Shown here piece after piece: positions 1 to 11,400 of a stretch of DNA of 64,000 nucleotides (positions are counted from its first letter, which is position 1; every line of letters starts with the position of its first letter). Below the pieces are notes generated by a model, which was not told the origin of the DNA, searched no databases, and saw nothing but the letters and a program-made list of their open reading frames with translations. This DNA is from Clostridiales bacterium. Lineage in GTDB: Bacteria > Bacillota > Clostridia > Saccharofermentanales > Saccharofermentanaceae. The stretch spans positions 124,001 to 188,000 of the forward strand of contig JAGCSR010000049.1 of NCBI GenBank assembly GCA_017964005.1. Reading direction: 5' to 3'. A program made the position numbers and the translations under genes.

Positions 1-1412
1 GTCTTGCCAACTGTATGCAGTCCGAACTTATATCTTTTGCCGGCGGTGCCGAGGGTATCGCGCTGAACCTCGAGCGTAATAAGGTCGGTATCGTTCTTCT
101 GTCCGGAGAGGATTCCGTGGTAGAGGGACAGCTTGCAAAGAGAACACTGACAACAGTGTCTGTTCCTGTAGGTAACGGTCTTGTGGGCCGTGTCGTAAAT
201 CCTTTGGGCAAACCTATCGACGGCAAGGGACTCATTAAATATACGGAGACAAGGCCTATCGAGTCGCCTGCTCCTTCAATCCTTGACAGATCCCCCGTTA
301 ATAAGCCTATGGCTACAGGTATCACAGCTATTGATGCCCTGACGCCTATAGGAAGGGGTCAGAGAGAACTCGTTATCGGCGACCGTCAGACAGGAAAGAC
401 CGCGATCGCCGTAGATACCATAATCAATCAGCGCGGTAATGATGTCATCTGTGTTTACGTTGCTATCGGCCAGAAGATGAGCAATATCGTTTCCCTGGCC
501 CGTACGCTCGAAAAGAATAAGGCCATGGATTACACGGTCATCGTTGCCGCGTCCGCTTCGGATTCTGCCGCCATGCAGTATATCGCGCCTTTCGCGGCCT
601 GCGCCATGGCAGAGAAGTTCATGTACGATTACCACCAGGATGTACTGATCATCTATGATGACCTGTCCAAGCACGCACAGGCCTATCGTGAGATATCATT
701 GCTGCTGCGCCGTCCGCCGGGACGTGAAGCTTACCCGGGTGATGTTTTCTATCTGCATTCGAGACTCCTCGAGCGTGCTGCTAAGCTGTCTGACAAGAAG
801 GGCGGCGGTTCCATTACCGCTATCCCTATCGTAGAGACTCAGGGTAATGATATCTCGGCATATATTCCGACCAATGTAATATCCATTACCGACGGTCAGA
901 TATATCTGTCGCCTGAGTTGTTCTTCTCAGGCCAGAGACCTGCCATCAATGCCGGTCTGTCTGTATCCCGTGTCGGCGGCGCCGCTCAGACCAAAGCTAT
1001 GAAGAAGGTCGGAGGACCTTTGCGTATCGCTTTGGCTCAGGCCCGTGAGATGGCTTCATTTGCCCAATTCGGATCTGACCTTGATGAGAATACACAGCTG
1101 CAGCTCAAGCGAGGCGTAGTCCTTAACGAGATCCTCAAGCAGGGACAGTATAAGCCCTTGACGGTTGCGGATCAGGTTATCTCTCTTTATGTTGCGACTA
1201 CGGATAAACTGAACTTCCTTGCCAAAGAGGATATCAAGGAGAATGTCGAGGAGTTCCTGATCATGTTCAAGATCAAGCATCCCAAGACCTATGCTGCCTT
1301 GAATGATAAAGGCATCCTGACCGACGAATTCGCCGAAAGGATAGATAAGCTGTACGATAAGTTCAAGAAAGTCTATCTGACTGAGCATACGGAGTACAAC
1401 AAGGAAGAATAA
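1..1412 (+). CDS. atpA: ATP synthase F1 subunit alpha (5'-truncated by window edge)
   Basis: Alpha subunit of the F1 sector of the F-type ATP synthase. It forms the alpha3beta3 hexamer on the cytoplasmic face of the membrane and carries the non-catalytic nucleotide sites. The frame is open from base 3 and reads Leu-Ala-Asn-Cys before the first Met at 15, which matches the internal GLxxxMxxELI region of AtpA. So about 40 N-terminal residues lie upstream of the window and the gene is not a pseudogene. The Walker A loop GDRQTGKT lies near residue 125 of the visible part, and the arginine-finger segment SRVGGAAQ is present. It is followed 12 bases later by atpG in the order A-G-D-C usual for the end of a bacterial atp operon. 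Confidence 0.97.
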   Translation, partial: LANCMQSELISFAGGAEGIALNLERNKVGIVLLSGEDSVVEGQLAKRTLTTVSVPVGNGLVGRVVNPLGKPIDGKGLIKYTETRPIESPAPSILDRSPVNKPMATGITAIDALTPIGRGQRELVIGDRQTGKTAIAVDTIINQRGNDVICVYVAIGQKMSNIVSLARTLEKNKAMDYTVIVAASASDSAAMQYIAPFAACAMAEKFMYDYHQDVLIIYDDLSKHAQAYREISLLLRRPPGREAYPGDVFYLHSRLLERAAKLSDKKGGGSITAIPIVETQGNDISAYIPTNVISITDGQIYLSPELFFSGQRPAINAGLSVSRVGGAAQTKAMKKVGGPLRIALAQAREMASFAQFGSDLDENTQLQLKRGVVLNEILKQGQYKPLTVADQVISLYVATTDKLNFLAKEDIKENVEEFLIMFKIKHPKTYAALNDKGILTDEFAERIDKLYDKFKKVYLTEHTEYNKEE

Positions 1413-1424
1413 GGCGGCTCTTAT

Positions 1425-2363
1425 ATGGATAACTTCAATGACATAAAGAAGCGTATAAAGAGCGTTAACGATATAAGCCAGATGACCAACGCCATGCAGC
1501 TCGTAAGTTCTGCGAAGATGCGGAGGTCTACGGCTCTTCACGATGCAATGTATCCGTTCTTCCGTCTGTGCGCCGAGAGCATGCAGGAGATTACTAATAA
1601 TTCCGAGGAGATCGACAACCCGTTCTGCACATTGAAGCAGAAGGCACAAGGTGATGTCTGGAAGATCGCCTGCTTCGTCCTGTCAGGAGACCAGGGACTT
1701 GCCGGAGCCTATAACAATAACATGGTCAAGATCACGGAAGAACATGTCCGTATGAAGACGCTGGAGAATACCCGTAAAGGGGTCTCTACGAACTATGAAC
1801 TCTATGTTTTCGGCAAGCTTGCACGTGATAAGCTGATCCGCGCAGGATACAATGTCAACCGGGATTTCTCGTTCCCCATCACCGAGCCTACATTCTATCA
1901 GGCCCGCAAAGTCGGAACGATCATCAGGACAAAATTCTTAAATCACGAGTTCGACCTTGTTTATCTGATCTATACGGAGATGGAGTCATCCATCAACATG
2001 GTTCCCAAGGTCATAAGGTTATTGCCGGTAGATACGAGGGCAATGTCTCAGATCCTGCCCGAAAACGTTAACGATGCGGGAATAGCTCTGAATCCAGGTG
2101 CGGCAATGAGCTATCATCCCAATGCCGTTGCGGTGTTCGACTACCTTATCGATTCATATATCAATGCCATGGTGTACGGCGCTATGGTGGAGGCATATGA
2201 GTCAGAACAGAGCGCAAGACTGACCGCGATGAAGAACGCGACGGATAATGCCGAAGAGATGATGAAGAAGCTGGAACTCCTGTCGAACCGCGCAAGACAG
2301 GCTAAGATAACGACTGAACTTACGGAGATAATTAACGGTGCGCAGCAGGCAGACAATATCTGA
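1425..2363 (+). CDS. atpG: ATP synthase F1 subunit gamma
   Basis: Central-stalk gamma subunit that rotates inside the alpha3beta3 head and couples proton flow to catalysis. The N-terminus carries the conserved IKKRIKSVNDISQMTNAMQ helix, and the C-terminus the matching long helix ending in the TELTEIINGAQ region. At 312 residues it is longer than the roughly 285 usual in the family. The extra length appears to lie in the middle Rossmann-like part. It sits between atpA and atpD with short gaps and is presumably cotranscribed with them. Confidence 0.96.
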   Translation: MDNFNDIKKRIKSVNDISQMTNAMQLVSSAKMRRSTALHDAMYPFFRLCAESMQEITNNSEEIDNPFCTLKQKAQGDVWKIACFVLSGDQGLAGAYNNNMVKITEEHVRMKTLENTRKGVSTNYELYVFGKLARDKLIRAGYNVNRDFSFPITEPTFYQARKVGTIIRTKFLNHEFDLVYLIYTEMESSINMVPKVIRLLPVDTRAMSQILPENVNDAGIALNPGAAMSYHPNAVAVFDYLIDSYINAMVYGAMVEAYESEQSARLTAMKNATDNAEEMMKKLELLSNRARQAKITTELTEIINGAQQADNI

Positions 2364-2393
2364 CGCATCGTGATCATAAAAGCATAGTGTTGA

Positions 2394-3821
<1,428 letters not shown>

Positions 3822-3839
3822 GATTAAGGACCGGCACAG

Positions 3840-4313
3840 ATGGCAGCTAATAATATGGAAAATGTCATACGTCTAGTTGTGGTAACGCCTGACCGGGTGT
3901 TCTTTGAGGGCGATGTCTATTCTGCCACGATCCCTGCGACAGACGGCGCCATGGGCGTCATGGCGGGACATGAGCCTCAGGTCGTATCCATAACTCCCGG
4001 TATCGTCACTATCCGCGATGATGAAGGCATAAGGCACTTTTTCGCGGCAGAAGGATACAGTGAGATAGGACAGTCTCTTATCATGATCGTCTGCAACTCT
4101 GCCGAATGGCCCGAAGAGATCTCCGTCGGCAGGATCTTCGAATCGTATAAGATCGCCTGCGATACTATTGAAGAGCAGAAGAAGGACACTTCGCATAAAT
4201 ATCCTAACGACGCTTTCTATATGAAACAGCGCGCAATTGCCAGGATGCATCTGATCGAATCCTACGGGCCTGATGCCAAGAAGCAGCGCCTGGCAGAACT
4301 AAAGGGCGAATGA
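3840..4313 (+). CDS. atpC: ATP synthase F1 subunit epsilon
   Basis: Epsilon subunit of F1, an N-terminal beta-sandwich plus a C-terminal helical hairpin that binds gamma and can inhibit ATP hydrolysis. The N-terminal part has the family pattern (VVTPDRVFFEGDV, then PATDGAMGVMAGHEP). At 157 residues it is somewhat longer than the common 130-140. It is the last gene of the operon and is followed by an intrinsic terminator. Confidence 0.94.
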   Translation: MAANNMENVIRLVVVTPDRVFFEGDVYSATIPATDGAMGVMAGHEPQVVSITPGIVTIRDDEGIRHFFAAEGYSEIGQSLIMIVCNSAEWPEEISVGRIFESYKIACDTIEEQKKDTSHKYPNDAFYMKQRAIARMHLIESYGPDAKKQRLAELKGE

Positions 4314-4337
4314 CCTGCTGAAACAGCAAAATAAGAT

Positions 4338-4373
4338 TCGGCATAAGAACTGTGTATTTTATGCCGATTTTTT
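4338..4373 (+). terminator. Intrinsic terminator of the atp operon
   Basis: An 8-bp stem, CGGCATAA at 4339-4346 with TTATGCCG at 4359-4366, is followed by a run of six T. It lies 25 bases after the atpC stop codon. Confidence 0.85.
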
Positions 4374-4480
4374 ATGCAAACGGAGAAAAAAGATCCAACC
4401 TTTGATTTGTTGGTGAATTTGAACTAAATCACATAACAAAATGCAATCAAATCTAAACATATATTTTCCGACTTTTATAT

Positions 4481-4486
4481 TATAAT
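4481..4486 (+). promoter_or_regulatory. Likely -10 box for the LtaS-like gene
   Basis: Perfect TATAAT, 41 bases upstream of the start codon in an AT-rich stretch that follows the atp terminator. No convincing -35 hexamer is visible at the right distance. Confidence 0.45.
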
Positions 4487-4527
4487 ATGCTGGTTTGAAT
4501 AGGCTAACTTGAATAAGAGGAGTGAAT

Positions 4528-6558
4528 ATGAGCGTTAAGTTTTCGTTAGGTAAGCTTGATATCGTCAGGATCGTCATAGCTTTGGCGTTGGCTGTTACCG
4601 GAAGTATAGCGGCTGCAGGACAGTTCTGGGACTGCATTATCTGGTATGCGGTGCTGTTTATCATCAGCCTGTTTACATTTGAATTCAAGGACAGGGGACC
4701 TGCAAGATTCGTACAGATCGCTTTCGATGTGATCTTCCCGGTGGTTGCGGCTTTCTTCTCGATCTTCTTTATGCAGATGATCAACCTTATCAATCATACT
4801 AAGGTTGTTGAATATAACTCGCTTTATATGGTCATGTACCATGCAGATAAGACAAGATGGCTCTATGAGATAACGATCGTTATCGCGCTTTATTTCTTCT
4901 TCAGATTCGTATGCCTGAAGAGGAGAGCTGCCGTGATCGCAACTCCCGTCTTCTTTATGCTCCTGGGCATTACCAATTTCTTTGTTTATGCGGGCAGAGG
5001 ACACGAGTTCCTGTTCACGGATTTCCAATCCGCAGGAACGGCAATGAACGTTGTCGGAACATATCACTTCAACATCAAGCCGCCGCTTCTTTTTGTTGTG
5101 GTCCCTTTTGCTCTGTTCTGCATCGCCATGTTCAGGTTCAAGGGAGACAACAAGATCCTGCCGCTCCCTGCAAAGATGGCGATCTTCGCAGCTCTGTCCT
5201 GTGCCTTCTCCGCGATCTTTATCGCGAACCTTAAGACCTGGAGCAAGTCTCATTCACTTCAGGCATGGGAAGACAAGGGTTCTGCTTACAACGGTCTCTT
5301 CATGAATGTGTCGTTGTCTGCACTGACGATGTTCCCTGAAGCTCCGGAAGGTTATTCGGTGGATAAGGTCAATGCCGAGATAGATGCTCTCGGCATCGAT
5401 ATGACCGATAAGGGAAGTGCAGAGGATGCATCCAATGTTATCGTCATCATGAACGAATCATATATGCAGGCAAGGGACTATACCATCATGCTCGGATGCT
5501 ACGAGGATCCCACGCCTTACTGGAATTCCCTCGAAGAGAATACGATCCACGGATATGCCCTGTCTTCGGTTTACGGAGGCAACACGCCTAACTCCGAGTT
5601 CGAGTTCCTCACCGGCATCTCCACGGCATTCCTTCCCACGGGAACAATTCCTTACTCAACATACATCAAGAAGGATACATACTCTCTTGCCTGGGCTCTC
5701 CGCGATATGGGATATTCCACAAGAGCTATGCACCCTTATCTTGCATCCGGATGGAACCGTACGAATGTATATCCTCATATCGGATTCCAGGAGTACATGT
5801 TTATCGATGACTTCGATTATACTGATGCAGATCTTTACCGTGAATATGTTTCCGATAAGTGCGCATACAGGAATCTTATAAACAAACTCGAAGAGTCGAA
5901 GGGACAGAAGACCTTTAACTTCCTCATCACCATGCAGAATCACGGCGGTTATTCTATCGAGTATCCCAACATGCCTCTGCATAATTATGTTGATTACGTT
6001 TTCTCCGGTGAGAAGACTCAGGTCAATACATATCTTACCTGTCTTTCCAAGAGCGATGAGGCTTTGGAATATCTCCTTGATTATCTCAAGGGTTGTGATG
6101 AGAAGTATACTGTCCTCGTATTCGGTGACCACCAGCCGAAAATGCAGGCATTTACGAACAACTTCGCTCCCGGAAGAATGTCCAGCTATATCACGCCTTA
6201 TATCATCTGGACTAACTACGATATGGATCCCGCGCTCAAGGAAGGACATGAGACCGGCGAAGAAGTAACGAGCCTCAACTATCTGTCCCTTGACGTCATG
6301 CGCGTTGCGGGGATCAAGATGCCCGCATATTATCAGGTCATTGACAGTATAAAGAAGGACATCCCTTCCATAAATGCCATCGGATACTATTCCAAGAATG
6401 AAGGCAAATATGCTTATAACAATGATGTGGCATGTGAAGCGGACAGCAAGATACTAAATTTCTACCATGAGCTGCAGTACAGCCTGCTGTTCGATAACAA
6501 AGATACCAAGATCATGGCTTTCGCGAAAGATACTTTCAAGGACGTTAAAGGCTCTTAA
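4528..6558 (+). CDS. LtaS/MdoB-like membrane phosphoglycerol transferase (alkaline phosphatase/sulfatase fold)
   Basis: Predicted membrane enzyme of the lipoteichoic-acid synthase / phosphoglycerol transferase superfamily. It would move a glycerol-phosphate (or related phospho-) group from a lipid donor to an envelope polymer on the outer face of the membrane. About five hydrophobic segments lie in the first 240 residues, followed by an extracytoplasmic sulfatase-like domain. That domain shows MNES (metal-binding Glu near residue 310), GGNTPNSEFEF (candidate nucleophile Thr near 353) and FGDHQPK (metal-binding Asp-His). The ATG at 4528 is chosen because AAGAGGAG ends 6 bases before it. A GTG at 4522 abuts the ribosome-binding site. 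The exact polymer is unknown. Confidence 0.85.
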   Translation: MSVKFSLGKLDIVRIVIALALAVTGSIAAAGQFWDCIIWYAVLFIISLFTFEFKDRGPARFVQIAFDVIFPVVAAFFSIFFMQMINLINHTKVVEYNSLYMVMYHADKTRWLYEITIVIALYFFFRFVCLKRRAAVIATPVFFMLLGITNFFVYAGRGHEFLFTDFQSAGTAMNVVGTYHFNIKPPLLFVVVPFALFCIAMFRFKGDNKILPLPAKMAIFAALSCAFSAIFIANLKTWSKSHSLQAWEDKGSAYNGLFMNVSLSALTMFPEAPEGYSVDKVNAEIDALGIDMTDKGSAEDASNVIVIMNESYMQARDYTIMLGCYEDPTPYWNSLEENTIHGYALSSVYGGNTPNSEFEFLTGISTAFLPTGTIPYSTYIKKDTYSLAWALRDMGYSTRAMHPYLASGWNRTNVYPHIGFQEYMFIDDFDYTDADLYREYVSDKCAYRNLINKLEESKGQKTFNFLITMQNHGGYSIEYPNMPLHNYVDYVFSGEKTQVNTYLTCLSKSDEALEYLLDYLKGCDEKYTVLVFGDHQPKMQAFTNNFAPGRMSSYITPYIIWTNYDMDPALKEGHETGEEVTSLNYLSLDVMRVAGIKMPAYYQVIDSIKKDIPSINAIGYYSKNEGKYAYNNDVACEADSKILNFYHELQYSLLFDNKDTKIMAFAKDTFKDVKGS

Positions 6559-6575
6559 TACAGGGAGGACTCCCC

Positions 6576-7949
6576 ATGGACAGATATGATGTCATCATCA
6601 TCGGTGCAGGCCCCGGAGGCATTTTCTCCGCTTATGAACTTGCGAAGAAGGCCCCTGATCTGAAGGTCGCGGTGTTCGAAGCCGGACACCCTTTGGAACA
6701 GCGCAAGTGCCCGATCGACGGCGTCAAGGTCAAGTCCTGCATCAACTGCAAGTCCTGCGCGATCATGCGTGGATTCGGGGGAGCCGGAGCTTTCTCTGAC
6801 GGCAAATACAATATCACCAACGATTTCGGTGGCACGCTCTACGAGCATATCGGCAAGGAGCGGGCCCTGGATCTTATGCACTATGTGGATTCCGTTAATC
6901 TTGCGCACGGCGGAGAAGGGACAAAGCTGTATTCGACCGCAGGAACCAAGTTCCGCAAGCTCTGTTTGGAGAATAAACTCTATCTTCTTGATGCATCCGT
7001 AAGGCATCTCGGTACGGACAAGAACTTCGAAGTTTTAAAGAACCTGTTCGCGGACCTTAAGGATAAAGTGGATTTCTTCTTTGATTCTTATGTCGAGAAG
7101 ATAATCGTAAAAGACGACGGAACTTTCGGGATAACGGTTGGCGGGGATGTTTATTCTTGTGATAAGTGTATTGTCTCTGTGGGCAGGTCGGGATCCAAAT
7201 GGATCGGGCAGGTCTGTTCGGATCTCGATATCGAGACTTATTCCAACCGTGTGGATCTTGGAGTGAGAGTAGAACTTCCGGCTGTTGTTTTCGAGCATCT
7301 GACGGATGAACTCTATGAGAGTAAGATCGTTTACAGGACGGAGAAGTTCGAGGACCTTGTAAGGACATTCTGCATGAACCCCCACGGGTATGTGGTTAAT
7401 GAGAATACCAACGGGATAGTGACCGTTAACGGACACAGCTTTGATTCTCCCGAACTGCAGTCCGCTAATACGAACTTTGCGCTCCTTGTCGCAAAGCACT
7501 TCTCGGAACCCTTCAAGGATTCCAACGGATACGGAGAATCTGTTGCCAAGCTTTCAAACATGCTGGGAGGAGGCGTTATAGTCCAAAGGTTCGGAGACCT
7601 TATGCGCGGAAGAAGATCCAATCAGTCCAGAATAGATGAATCCACCGTAAGGCCTACTCTTCAGGCAACACCCGGTGATCTGAGCCTTGTGCTTCCCAAG
7701 AGGATCTTAGACGGCATCATCGAGATGATCTATGCGCTCGATAAGATCGCTCCCGGTACAGCTAACGACGATACATTGCTCTATGGCGTGGAAGTAAAGT
7801 TCTACAATATGGAAGTTGCGATCGACGGCAATCTCGAGACAAGATATCCGGGACTTTATATCATCGGAGACGGTTCGGGAGTAACCCATTCACTGTCCCA
7901 TGCGTCTGCCAGCGGCATCCATGTCGCCCGCATGATAGCAGGGGAATAA
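6576..7949 (+). CDS. FAD-dependent dehydrogenase (COG2509-like)
   Basis: Flavoprotein of the uncharacterised NAD(P)/FAD-dependent dehydrogenase group. The N-terminus has the dinucleotide-binding GxGxxG (IIIGAGPGGIFSAYEL). A CxxCxxC-like cysteine cluster follows (CPIDG...CINCKSC), then RGFGGAGAFSDGK, and a C-terminal GDGSGVTHSLSHAS flavin contact. The 457-residue length is usual for the group. Substrate unknown. It begins 17 bases after the LtaS-like gene with a GGGAGG ribosome-binding site, so the two are likely cotranscribed. No functional link between them is evident. Confidence 0.85.
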   Translation: MDRYDVIIIGAGPGGIFSAYELAKKAPDLKVAVFEAGHPLEQRKCPIDGVKVKSCINCKSCAIMRGFGGAGAFSDGKYNITNDFGGTLYEHIGKERALDLMHYVDSVNLAHGGEGTKLYSTAGTKFRKLCLENKLYLLDASVRHLGTDKNFEVLKNLFADLKDKVDFFFDSYVEKIIVKDDGTFGITVGGDVYSCDKCIVSVGRSGSKWIGQVCSDLDIETYSNRVDLGVRVELPAVVFEHLTDELYESKIVYRTEKFEDLVRTFCMNPHGYVVNENTNGIVTVNGHSFDSPELQSANTNFALLVAKHFSEPFKDSNGYGESVAKLSNMLGGGVIVQRFGDLMRGRRSNQSRIDESTVRPTLQATPGDLSLVLPKRILDGIIEMIYALDKIAPGTANDDTLLYGVEVKFYNMEVAIDGNLETRYPGLYIIGDGSGVTHSLSHASASGIHVARMIAGE

Positions 7950-7973
7950 GATCGGTATTCTGTAATCTGACAC

Positions 7974-8003
7974 TTGTAATCAGGCTCGGGTAAATGCTAT
8001 AAT
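7974..8003 (+). promoter_or_regulatory. Promoter of tRNA-Ala
   Basis: TTGTAA (7974-7979) and TATAAT (7998-8003), 18 bases apart. They place the start point a few bases before the tRNA 5' end at 8015. Confidence 0.7.
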
Positions 8004-8014
8004 CTCTTTGCTTT

Positions 8015-8090
8015 GGGGCATTAGCGCAGCTGGGAGCGCGTTACACTGGCAGTGTAGAGGTCACGGGTTCGAACCCCGTATGCTCCACCA
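8015..8090 (+). tRNA. tRNA-Ala (anticodon GGC)
   Basis: A full cloverleaf of 76 bases with encoded CCA. The 7-bp acceptor stem GGGGCAT/ATGCTCC carries the G3-U70 wobble that identifies tRNA-Ala. The anticodon loop CTGGCAG gives GGC after U33, and the T-arm GGGTTCGAACCCC is standard. It stands alone between its own promoter and terminator. Confidence 0.97.
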
Positions 8091-8106
8091 AGATCGGTTT
8101 GAAATA

Positions 8107-8142
8107 ACCCGGGAGCCATAATTCATAGGCTCTCGGGTCTTT
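8107..8142 (+). terminator. Intrinsic terminator after tRNA-Ala
   Basis: An 11-bp stem (ACCCGGGAGCC with GGCTCTCGGGT, one G-U pair) and a 10-base loop, followed by a short CTTT tract, 16 bases after the tRNA. Confidence 0.8.
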
Positions 8143-8155
8143 CATTATCATAGAA

Positions 8156-8302
8156 ATGCGCATTCTGAATATTATAATATGGAATGAGGATTATCTTGAA
8201 GAATTCAATGAACGGGTTCAGTCTGATTCCGATGATGAACAATATCTTTCCTTCATAGATGATTGTAATTCTGGTCAATTTGATTCTGATGAAAATGATT
8301 AA
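8156..8302 (+). CDS. Possible very acidic 48-residue protein
   Basis: An open frame from ATG at 8156 to TAA encodes 48 residues with a strongly acidic second half (many Asp, Glu and Ser). No Shine-Dalgarno precedes it, and it begins just after the tRNA terminator, so it may be a decayed remnant or chance. I do not recognise it. The rest of the 8143-8416 gap is AT-rich and holds only the -10 box of the next gene. Confidence 0.15.
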   Translation: MRILNIIIWNEDYLEEFNERVQSDSDDEQYLSFIDDCNSGQFDSDEND

Positions 8303-8374
8303 TCATTTGAATCGTTTTGTTCTCAGTTTGTTTGCAATAGGTTAATAACGTAATCATAAAGGTGCGGGATTATT

Positions 8375-8383
8375 TGATATAAT
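8375..8383 (+). promoter_or_regulatory. Extended -10 promoter of the TIR gene
   Basis: TGATATAAT fits the extended -10 form TGnTATAAT and lies 33 bases before the start codon. No clear -35 hexamer is visible, which is tolerable for extended -10 promoters. Confidence 0.55.
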
Positions 8384-8416
8384 TGTGTAGATTATGGATA
8401 TAAGGGGAAAAGTATC

Positions 8417-11400
8417 ATGATTGAGTTTTATAACGCGTTTATCTCGTACAAACATGCTGACCTGGATAACAAGGTGGCAGAACATGTTCAGCGCAGCCTG
8501 GAGCATTTCCATATCCCTCACAGAATAAGGAAGAAGACAGGTAAGAAGAAGATAGAGAGGATCTTCCGTGACAAGGACGAACTTCCCATTACGTCTGATC
8601 TTACCGATACCATTTCAAACGCGTTGGAGAAGGCGGATTATCTTATCGTTATCTGTTCGCCCAATACCAAGCAGTCGGTGTGGGTTGAGCGTGAGATAGC
8701 GTTCTTCCTCAAGAACCATACAAAGAAGCAGATCCTTACCGTATTGGCCGGGGGTGAACCCGAAGAGGTCATTCCCGATGTCTTGAAGAGGGATGTCAGG
8801 ACTGTTCCCGGAGCGGACGGTAATCCTGTAGAGATAGAAGTTCCGGTTGAGCCTTTGTCCTGCGATTACAGGATGCCATTCGGCAGGGCCAAGAAAGAAG
8901 AACTTCCCCGTCTTGCCGCCGCATTGGTGGGATGTTCTTACGATGAACTCGTAAGACGCCAGAGAGCATACAGGATGAGACGTACAGCTGCCATCGGTGG
9001 CATTATCCTTGCCGCAGCCCTGGCTTTCGCGGGATATATGTTCTACAGCAGGCAGAAGATCGATGCGGCATATAAGGATTCCCTGATCTCACGATCCAGA
9101 TATCTTGCCAAAGAGTCGGAGAACCTTCTGGAGAACGAAGACCGCATCGGAGCTTTGTTCCTTGCGCTGGAAGCTCTTCCGGCAGGAGAAGGTGACGATA
9201 AGCCCGTAACATCAGAGGCTGTCTGCGCTTTGGCAGACGCGACTTTGGCCTATAAAGGACCTGACGGATGGTCCATCCATTCCGTATGGGATTATTCTAT
9301 GTCTAATCAGGTCTATGATTTTGTCGTAAGCCCTGAGGGTAATACGCTTGCAGCCAGGGATAAGACTTTGGCCGTTGTTGCATGGAACACGGTGGATCAC
9401 ACCAAGCTTTTCGAATACAGGGACCTTGATGACAATGTTTTAAGACTGTCACTTTTCGATGATGATAATCTCCTGATCTTAAGCGGCCGTACTTTAAGGT
9501 GTGCTGACCTTAAAGAAGGCAAGTTCATTTGGGAGACAGAATACCGGGACGGTTATCTCGATGAAGAACTTCAGATATCAGATGACGGGAATATCTTTTG
9601 CGCAGCTCATGGCCCGAAGATACTGAAGATCGATCCGAAGTCAGGGGAGATACTTCATTCTTATGATCTCGATGTTAATACCGAGGAAAAGAAAGCTTCC
9701 ATAAGTGCGTTTGCTCTTTCTGCCGATAAGAAGAAGATAGGGATGGTGTTCTCTACTGGATATAATGAGGGTTTCTCCGGTGTCTATGATATAGCAACAG
9801 GGAAGCTGGTCACTAATGAGGCAGGAGAATATACCGTAAGCAATATCCTTTGGACTAAGGATGGCCGCTTTATGACTGTCGAATATAATCTGAGCATCAG
9901 CGGATCCGCCAGGTTCAACAGCACATCTGTGTTAAGGACAAATTCTTCATTTATCACCTGTTATGATCCTGAGACCATGAACCGGGTTTGGCGGGTAGAG
10001 AATACCAGCAACGGTGTTGCTAATGCCAAAGGACTTGTTGAACTCGGTGATACCGGGACTATTGCTTATTTTGAAGGTGACAGATGTACGGTCTATTCTG
10101 CAGAGGCGGGACAGATCGTCTATGATTGGCATGCTTCCGAATCCATAATAAATGTACTGGACAATGACGGTGACGGCATCCCGTTCGTTATGACGATGAA
10201 CGGCGGAATAGGAACTCCGGTGACAGGCGAAGGCAATGATGTGCTCAGCGTCACTTATTATCTGACGGATCAGATCAGGAATATCGAAGTTAATAAGGGC
10301 ATATATGTTAATAAGAGCTTCGGAACGGATATCATCTATTACAAGGCAAATGTCGTAGACGAAGATTTCAAGGAAGTTGAAGATGCCTCTATATCTTATC
10401 TGGGTGAGAAGCATATCGATGATAATGTCCTTGCGGTCACGACCCAGTCAGATGACGGTGCGCTGCTGCTCCTTATTAATCCTTCGGATCAATCTCTGAT
10501 CGCAAAACACCTGGTAGGTCCGGGCGCCGGTATATCAACGGGATTCAAGCTCCTTGGCGCAGACGAGGATTATGTTTATATGGTAAAGAACAATACAGAC
10601 GGGATCTTTGTTATATCAGCGCCGATCAAAGGCGGCGATTTCACCGAGACGCAGGTCAATGACAGATACGTAAGGCCCGGCATAACGGGGTATCTCAATG
10701 ATGGCAAGATCGCTTTCTACGATCATGACAACAAAAACTATTATTGTTGTTTATGGGATACGAAGACACAGCAGACTGCAAGATTTGAATTGAGCGCGGA
10801 TGACTTTTTTACCCCGGATATCCCTCCGATGTATGACAAGGATCTTGACCGTGTCTACCTTACGGGACAGGAAGAAGATCTCATCTTGGATGCATCTTCC
10901 GGCAAGACCACTAAGGTCTCGCTTCCCGAATCCTGGGATATTACAAATAAAGTGGTTTATGATAAGTCTCATAAAGAGGTCTGGATCACAGACGGTAAGA
11001 ATATCGCATCGGTAAAAGAAGACGGCAGCGTTCGTCTTGTCCTGTCTTGTGAAGGAAGGACGCCGCTTGGCTTTGTTATCGATAAGGATACTGACGGCAA
11101 GACGGATCTTATCTATGTCGCATACAGCGAAGGAGAACTCGTAAGATACTCGGCGGATACCGGGGAGTTCATCGCATCTTCCGTGATCAGCAATTATGTT
11201 GATACCCGCCCGAATGCGACTTTCGAGTTCGATCACGGTAACAAGGCTTTATATCTCCAGTGCGGCGAACTTACATCGGTAGTGGATATGAATTCCTGGG
11301 TCGAGACAGCTTATATACAGGATTCATTCGGTCATCACCGTCCGACAGACAGGTTCTTTGCTTTGTCGATAGAGTCGTCTTCCAATAGAAGGATAGGAAG

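Noticed and set aside
1..1412. atpA as a truncated pseudogene
   Set aside because: The frame is open through base 3 with conserved residues, so the missing N-terminus is due to the window edge.
4546..5253. Minus-strand 235-codon frame and small plus-strand frames inside the LtaS-like gene
   Set aside because: Overlapping shadows without motifs. The 676-residue plus-strand gene accounts for the region.
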